From CAYUHK01 sp964475165 (GTDB lineage Bacteria; Verrucomicrobiota; Kiritimatiellia; JAAZAB01), in the NCBI GenBank assembly GCA_964475165.1, contig CAYYVN010000009.1, positions 1 to 64,000 on the forward strand: a stretch of 64,000 nt of DNA, read 5' to 3'. Every line of letters begins with the position of its first letter. The first letter of the stretch is position 1. A model generated the notes under the pieces. That model made no database searches. It was not told where the DNA came from and worked only from the letters and a program-made list of their open reading frames with translations. Positions 59,263 to 64,000 of this stretch are shown here, piece by piece. Both the position numbers and the translations under genes were made by a program.

Positions 59263-60531
59263 ATGACTAGCAAGCAACGTCGGCAATCTCGTTCCCGTAA
59301 ATCTCGTCCCATTCGCCTGGGCGTCGTGGGGCTGGGGCGCGGGCACTCCTTCACCGGGCCGGGCGCGGAGGCCGCCGGCTTCCAGCTGGTAGCCGTCTGT
59401 GACCAGCAGCCGGAGAAGCTCAAGGGTTTCGCCAAGCGTCCCGGGGTGGCCACCTATACTGATTTCGACCGCTTCCTGAAGCATGATCTGGATGCCGTGG
59501 CGCTGGTTAACTATTTCCATCAGCATGCCCCGCTGGCCATTCAGGCCCTGCGGGCCGGCAAGCATGTCATCAGCGAAACAGCGGCCTGCCATACTCTGGC
59601 CGAAGGCGTGGCCCTCATCCGCGCCGTGGAGCAATCCGGCTGCACCTATATGTTCGCCGAGAACTATCCCTATAACCGCAGCAATCAGGAGATGCGCCGG
59701 CTCTTTCGCAGCGGCGAATTGGGCACCTTTCTCTATGGTGAATGCGAGTATGTCCATCCCATGAACGCTCATGAAGGCTGCACCTTGCGGCCGGGGCTGG
59801 ATCACTGGCGCAACTGGGTTCCGGCCACCTACTACTGCACGCATGGCATGGGACCGGCCATGTTTATCACCGATACCCGGCCCACGCAGGTGAACGGTTT
59901 CGTGGTACCGTTCCCGCCGGATAGTCCCGAATATAAGCTGACCGTTAAACGTTCCGATTGCGCCAGCATGATCGCCGTGCGCATGGATAATCGCGCGGTG
60001 GTCAAGTTGTTGCAGGGTAATTTGCGCCGACACAGCAGCCAAGTGCGCATCTACGCGGCGCGCGGCTACATGGAGGGCAATGGCCGCAGCGTGACTGTGA
60101 TTCGCCAGCAATGGCATGAACGCCGGCGTTATCCGGAGGAAGTGACTTATCTGCCCGATTTCCCTGAAATGCACGAGCTGGCCTTGCGCAGTGGTCATGG
60201 CGGCGGCGATTTCTTTATGCTCTATCATTTCGCCGATGCCATTCGCAGAAAGAAACAGCCTTATTTGGATGTCTATCGCGGGGTAGCCATGTCGGCCGTG
60301 GGCATTCAGGCCTATCGTTCGGCCCTGGCCGATGGCGCGCCGATGCCCGTGCCCGATTTCCGTAAGGCCGCTGTGCGCCGTCAATACGAAGCTGACGATT
60401 GGTCGCCCGATCCGGCGCGGCGGCGGCCGGGGCAGCCCTGGCCCAGCATCGATGGTGATATCAAACCGTCGGCGACGGGGTTGAAGCATGCGCGCCAGAT
60501 CTGGCGCCAGATGGGCTATAAGGGCCGCTAG
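59263..60531 (+). CDS. Gfo/Idh/MocA-family oxidoreductase (second)
   Basis: A 422-residue protein that differs in length and sequence from the first. The N-terminus is very basic (MTSKQRRQSRSRKSR), then LGVVGLGRGHS, CDQQPEK and ISETAACHTLAEG, where the usual EKP is replaced by ETA. AENYPYN and YYCTHGMGP (a possible GH109-like or substrate-binding His) follow. The missing EKP lysine suggests altered chemistry or a non-oxidoreductase role; some family relatives are NAD-dependent glycosidases. A gap of 140 nt before it is AT-rich and may hold a promoter, not proven. Confidence 0.8.
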   Translation: MTSKQRRQSRSRKSRPIRLGVVGLGRGHSFTGPGAEAAGFQLVAVCDQQPEKLKGFAKRPGVATYTDFDRFLKHDLDAVALVNYFHQHAPLAIQALRAGKHVISETAACHTLAEGVALIRAVEQSGCTYMFAENYPYNRSNQEMRRLFRSGELGTFLYGECEYVHPMNAHEGCTLRPGLDHWRNWVPATYYCTHGMGPAMFITDTRPTQVNGFVVPFPPDSPEYKLTVKRSDCASMIAVRMDNRAVVKLLQGNLRRHSSQVRIYAARGYMEGNGRSVTVIRQQWHERRRYPEEVTYLPDFPEMHELALRSGHGGGDFFMLYHFADAIRRKKQPYLDVYRGVAMSAVGIQAYRSALADGAPMPVPDFRKAAVRRQYEADDWSPDPARRRPGQPWPSIDGDIKPSATGLKHARQIWRQMGYKGR

Positions 60532-60592
60532 TATTTCCGGATGGCCCTGCGCCGCTTGAGGCCGGCGCGTGGCGGCCGGGAGGGGGGGGAGC

Positions 60593-62185
60593 ATGAAGCC
60601 TTTATTCGCGGTGCAAGCGGTTGATCAAACCTTTTATGAGCAGCGCTTGCGCGACTGGTTGCCGGATAAAATCATCGATATCCACACCCATCTCTGGCGC
60701 AATCCGGCGGGGGCGCGCGCCGCCGCCCAACCTTCCCGCAGTGTCACTTGGCCGGCGCGCGTAGCGGCTCAAAATCCGCTGGAGGATCTGGTGGCAACCT
60801 ATGAGTTGCTTTTCCCCGGTAAACAGGTGACGCCCCTGATGTTCGCTTCCGCCCAACATCAGAACTTGCGCCGCGCCAATGCTTATGTGGCCCGCTCGGC
60901 CCGCCGCCGGCATTTTCCGGCTTTGATCTATTCGCATCCGCGTTGGAGCGCCAATCAACTGCTGGAAGAAATCGAACAAGGCGGTTTTCTGGGCGCCAAG
61001 AGCTATCTCTCGCTGGCTGAGGATTACTTGCCGGCGGGGGAAATCCGTATCTACGATTTCTTCCCGCCACACCAGTTGGCGGCGCTCAACCGGCGTGGCT
61101 TGATCCTCATGCTGCATATCCCGCGGGCCGCCCGCCTGCGCGATCCGGTTAACCTGGCCCAACTGCTGGAGATCGAGGAGCGTTATCCGCGCCTGCAGGT
61201 GATTGTGGCCCATGTGGGCCGGGCCTATTGCCGGCCTGATATCGGCGCGGCCTTTCAGAGGCTGGCCGGCACCAAACGCTTGCTCTTCGATATCTCGGCC
61301 AATACCAATGCGGAGGTCTTTAGAGAGTTGTTGCGGGCGGTCGGCCCGGGGCGCGTTCTTTTTGGCAGCGATCTGCCCATCACGCGCATGCGTATGCGGC
61401 GTATTTGCGAGGGCGGCCGTTATGTTAACCTGGTGCCTCGCGGTCTCTATGGCAATCTGGCAGGCGATAAAAATATGCGGGCCCTCTCCGGTGCCGCCGC
61501 TCAAGGCCTGACTTTCTTTCTATATGAAGAGCTGGATGCTTTTCGCCGCGCGGCCAAGGCGGAGCGGCTCACTCAGGGTGATATCCAGGCTGTCTTTCAC
61601 GATAACGCGGCCGCCCTGCTGGCCAGCGCTGCCAAACAACCCCCGCAGCAACTGCGCATGGTCTATCCGGCGGCGCGCCGGATCAAGCCGCGCGATCTCA
61701 AATTGCCGCCCGGCTACCAGCTGCGCACCTACCGGGCGGATGATGCAGAGGCTTATATCCGCCTCATGCGCCGCGCAGGGTTCAGGGCCTGGAACAAGGA
61801 CACTCTCCAGGAGCTCTTGCGGCGCATCTTGCCCGGAGGAATCTTTTTTATCGTGCACCAGCCCAGCGGCGCCTTGGTGGCTACGGCCAGCGCTCTGCAT
61901 CATCCGCAGGAGCAGCATCCCAGCGGGGGCGAATTGGGTTGGGTGGCCTGCGACCCGAAGTGGCGCGGGCGGGGCCTGGGCAGGATCGTCTGCGCGGCGG
62001 CGCTCAAGCGTTTTCAAGATGCCGGCTATCGGGAGCTATATCTCTTGACCGACGACATCCGCCTGGCGGCCATTCATATCTATTTGGAGCAGGGCTGGAA
62101 GCCGCTGCTCTGTGCGCCGGATATGGCGGCGCGCTGGCAAGCCGTTTTGCAGCAGCTCAATTTAAAAAAGGAGGTTCAGCTATGA
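60593..62185 (+). CDS. Amidohydrolase (metal-dependent)-GNAT acetyltransferase fusion
   Basis: A 530-residue two-enzyme protein. Residues 20-350 are an amidohydrolase_2-type TIM barrel: DIHTH at 29-33, GAKS with a possible carboxylated Lys at 136, LHI with His175, VAHVGR with His207, and FGSD with Asp260. Residues 374-520 are a GNAT domain: YQLRTYRADDAEAYIRLM at its start, then GWVACDPKWRGRGLGRIV, the acetyl-CoA pyrophosphate loop. The pairing suggests removal or opening of an amide or lactone and acetyl transfer in one polypeptide. GGGAGG lies upstream of ATG 60593. Its end overlaps the isomerase gene by 4 nt. Substrate unknown. Confidence 0.85.
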   Translation: MKPLFAVQAVDQTFYEQRLRDWLPDKIIDIHTHLWRNPAGARAAAQPSRSVTWPARVAAQNPLEDLVATYELLFPGKQVTPLMFASAQHQNLRRANAYVARSARRRHFPALIYSHPRWSANQLLEEIEQGGFLGAKSYLSLAEDYLPAGEIRIYDFFPPHQLAALNRRGLILMLHIPRAARLRDPVNLAQLLEIEERYPRLQVIVAHVGRAYCRPDIGAAFQRLAGTKRLLFDISANTNAEVFRELLRAVGPGRVLFGSDLPITRMRMRRICEGGRYVNLVPRGLYGNLAGDKNMRALSGAAAQGLTFFLYEELDAFRRAAKAERLTQGDIQAVFHDNAAALLASAAKQPPQQLRMVYPAARRIKPRDLKLPPGYQLRTYRADDAEAYIRLMRRAGFRAWNKDTLQELLRRILPGGIFFIVHQPSGALVATASALHHPQEQHPSGGELGWVACDPKWRGRGLGRIVCAAALKRFQDAGYRELYLLTDDIRLAAIHIYLEQGWKPLLCAPDMAARWQAVLQQLNLKKEVQL

Positions 62186-63576
62186 CGGAGATTCGCGTGG
62201 GCTTGCTCGCTTTTTATCTGGAATTATATGATCGCGTTTCCCCCAAACGCCGCCAGCGTATCAATCAGTTTTACGATCAAATCGCGGCCGCCTTGGAGCG
62301 CCGCGGCCTGCACATTTTGCGCGCACCGGTTTGTCGTTTGGAGGGGGAGTTCCGCGCCGCGGTGCGGGGTTTCGAAAAAGAGGGCGCCGAAGCCCTGATC
62401 ACCCTGCATTTGGCCTATTCGCCCTCTTTGGAATCAGCCGGGGTTTTGGCCAAAACCGCGCTGCCGATCATTGTTTTGGATACCACTCCGACCTTCGATT
62501 ACGGCCCCCACCAGGATCCCGATGAACTGATGTTTAATCATGGTATTCATGGTGTGCAGGATATGTGCAACCTCTTGATCAGGCATGGTAAGCCCTTTCA
62601 GATCGAGGCTGGGCATTGGCAGGAATCGGATGTCTTGGCGCGTGTGACCGCTGCGGCTTGCGCGGCGCGCATGGCCAGCGCCATGCGCCGCGCGCGCGTC
62701 GGACGGATCGGGCCGCCCTTCCGTGGCATGGGCGATTTTGCCGTGCCCAGCACCGTGCTCAAAAAAACGATGGGCGTTGAAACCGTTCTCTGCCCAGCGG
62801 GCACGCTGCGCCGTTTGAGCCGCGCCTTGCGTCCGGCCGAAGAAATGGCCGAAGCCGCCGCCTGCCGCCTGATCTTCGATGCGCGTCAGATCAGTTCCGC
62901 CAGTCTGCGGCGTTCGGTGCGCGCCAGCTTGGCCGTGCGGCACTGGATGGAGCAGGAGCATTTAACGGCTTTCACGATGAACTTTCTTTCCATAACCCGC
63001 ACCCTGGGGCTGCCCACCGTGCCTTTCCTGGAAGCCTGTTTGGCTATGGCGCGCGGTAACGGTTACGCCGGTGAGAGCGATGTGCTCACCGCCGCTCTGG
63101 TGAGCGCTCTCTTAGCCGCTTATCCCGAGACCACTTTCTCGGAAATGTTCTGTCCGGATTGGAAGGGCAATCGCATTTTTATCAGTCATATGAGCGAGGT
63201 TAATCATCGCTTGCTGGCTAAGCGCCCCTGCCTGCTGGAAAAACCTTTTCCCTATACCAATGTGCCGGCCCCGCTCAGCGTGGCCGGCTGCCTGCGGGGC
63301 GGCCAGGCTGTCTGGGTCAATCTGGCGCCCCTGCCGCAGCAGCGCTTTCGACTGATCGTGGCGCCGGTGACCATGAAAACCATCCGCGGTCCGGACCGCA
63401 TGGGCAGCAGCGTGCGCGGTTGGATGGAGCCCTCGGGTAGCGTAGCCGATTTTCTGGCGGCCTATAGCCGCCTGGGAGGAACGCATCATGCGGCCTTGGT
63501 CTATGGCGATGCCGCGCGCAGCATCCTCAGTTTTGGTGAGCTGATGGGCTGGGAAACAGCTCTCATCGAGCGTTGA
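62182..63576 (+). CDS. AraA/FucI-family sugar isomerase-like protein
   Basis: A 464-residue protein related to L-arabinose/L-fucose isomerases. The metal-site residues of AraA appear to be kept: Glu298 in GYAGESD, Glu321 in FSEMFCPDW, His336 in ISHMSEVN, and His435/436 in LGGTHHAA. Such enzymes convert an aldose to a ketose with manganese. Members of this broader group also include proteins of unknown substrate. AAAGGAGGT lies upstream of ATG 62182, which overlaps the fusion gene (ATGA). The kinase gene follows after two bases. An isomerase-kinase-aldolase order is consistent with sugar catabolism. Confidence 0.85.
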   Translation: MTEIRVGLLAFYLELYDRVSPKRRQRINQFYDQIAAALERRGLHILRAPVCRLEGEFRAAVRGFEKEGAEALITLHLAYSPSLESAGVLAKTALPIIVLDTTPTFDYGPHQDPDELMFNHGIHGVQDMCNLLIRHGKPFQIEAGHWQESDVLARVTAAACAARMASAMRRARVGRIGPPFRGMGDFAVPSTVLKKTMGVETVLCPAGTLRRLSRALRPAEEMAEAAACRLIFDARQISSASLRRSVRASLAVRHWMEQEHLTAFTMNFLSITRTLGLPTVPFLEACLAMARGNGYAGESDVLTAALVSALLAAYPETTFSEMFCPDWKGNRIFISHMSEVNHRLLAKRPCLLEKPFPYTNVPAPLSVAGCLRGGQAVWVNLAPLPQQRFRLIVAPVTMKTIRGPDRMGSSVRGWMEPSGSVADFLAAYSRLGGTHHAALVYGDAARSILSFGELMGWETALIER

Positions 63577-63578
63577 GC

Positions 63579-64000
63579 ATGAAAGATGCCGCATATCTTG
63601 GTTTGGATCTGGGCGGGACCGGCGCCAAGGCGGGACTCTTTAACGCCGAGGGCTCTCTCTTAGGCTTGGGGCAGGCGCGTTTCGAGCCGCAGATCTCACC
63701 GGCCGGGCATGCTGAAATAGCTATCGATGAAATTTATCTGGCGGCACGCCAGGCGGTCCGCCAGGCCTTGGCCGGCAGCGGGGCGCGGGTTTTGGCGCTG
63801 GCGATATCTTCCCAGGGACAAACCTTCGTGGCCCTGGATGAAGATGATCGACCCTTGCATCCGGCGATTATGTGGTATGATAGCCGTGCGGCTGAGCAGG
63901 CCGCCCAGTTACAGGCGGCGGCCGCGCATTTTTCGGGAGCTGTGCCTGAGCCCAGCGCTATTGCTACCGCATCAAAAATCCTTTGGCTCCGGGCGCAGCG
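63579..64000 (+). CDS. FGGY-family carbohydrate kinase, N-terminal part
   Basis: Starts at ATG 63579 and runs off the window, with about 140 residues seen. LGLDLGGTGAKAGLFN is the N-terminal phosphate-1 motif of the FGGY fold, AISSQGQTFVALD matches xylulo/fuculokinase motifs, and IMWYDSRAAEQ is the substrate-binding turn. It would phosphorylate the ketose made by the upstream isomerase, for cleavage by the operon aldolase. The exact sugar cannot be told from this fragment. Confidence 0.9.
   Translation, partial: MKDAAYLGLDLGGTGAKAGLFNAEGSLLGLGQARFEPQISPAGHAEIAIDEIYLAARQAVRQALAGSGARVLALAISSQGQTFVALDEDDRPLHPAIMWYDSRAAEQAAQLQAAAAHFSGAVPEPSAIATASKILWLRAQ

Noticed and set aside
59257..60594. 445-residue minus-strand open frame opposite the second Gfo/Idh gene
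   Set aside because: The plus strand encodes a clear Rossmann-fold protein; the reverse frame is His/Gly-rich shadow sequence without motifs.

Overview
The window is a GC-rich, gene-dense chromosomal segment from a Gram-negative bacterium. An outer membrane is implied by bamA, skp/ompH and lpxD. Anaerobic or microaerobic life is suggested by a rubredoxin-rubrerythrin pair and formate-tetrahydrofolate ligase. Large beta-helix/PKD/choice-of-anchor-Q surface proteins, paired Gfo/Idh/MocA dehydrogenases and a 31-residue COX24-like protein would fit the PVC superphylum (Kiritimatiellota or Lentisphaerota type), but that placement is inference. No transposase, integrase, phage gene, CRISPR array or rRNA was seen.

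Layout. 1-331: tail of a SpoIIE/PP2C-type phosphatase. 466-2978: a frameshifted beta-helix/PKD surface protein; its intact paralogue lies in opposite orientation at 41679-44183, so the two bracket about 39 kb of housekeeping genes. 3003-4462: an SDR oxidoreductase (UxuB/YjmF-like) and dtd. 4503-13292 (minus strand): a run of biosynthetic genes transcribed argJ-argB-argD-lysA-dapA-dapB-folK-panB-panC (arginine, lysine/diaminopimelate, folate, pantothenate). 13401-14305: rplM-rpsI with its own promoter. 14401-25253 (minus strand): one long informational and envelope run, ispE-tRNA-Gln-prs-rplY-pth-rpsF-ssb-rpsR-rplI-dnaB-bamA-skp-lpxD. 25192-25811: a 620-nt gene-free stretch with two promoters and a candidate structured RNA.

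25812-31529: a cell-surface set (ArnT-like glycosyltransferase, PIG-L deacetylase, polytopic flippase-like protein) followed on the other strand by a lipoprotein and serC. 31706-33889: tRNA-Thr and rpoD behind a strong sigma70-type promoter; the sigma factor has an unusual Ala/Lys repeat extension. 33912-40896: archease, a pentapeptide-repeat protein, rubredoxin, rubrerythrin, a short nucleotide-sugar dehydrogenase, a small beta-barrel protein, fhs and a DEAD-box helicase. 40902-54751: Tat-type amidase, the second surface protein, tRNA-Val, purN-nth, hisG, the COX24-like small protein, a TPR lipoprotein, tRNA-Arg, a giant Gln/Ala-rich coiled-coil protein, manA and an RluA-type pseudouridine synthase.

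54943-64000 (plus strand): a DeoR-controlled catabolic operon that runs off the window: regulator, class III aminotransferase, Gfo/Idh dehydrogenase, DhnA-type class I aldolase, second Gfo/Idh dehydrogenase, an amidohydrolase-GNAT fusion, an AraA/FucI-like isomerase and an FGGY kinase. Isomerase, kinase and aldolase together can form a classical ketose-phosphate cleavage route. The aminotransferase, two dehydrogenases and hydrolase-acetyltransferase fusion suggest an amino- or acyl-modified sugar or cyclitol that cannot be named from sequence alone. This locus is the best candidate for undescribed biology here. Several sigma70-like promoters can be read directly, and two (rplM-rpsI and tRNA-Thr-rpoD) share TTGACA-N17-TATGGT.
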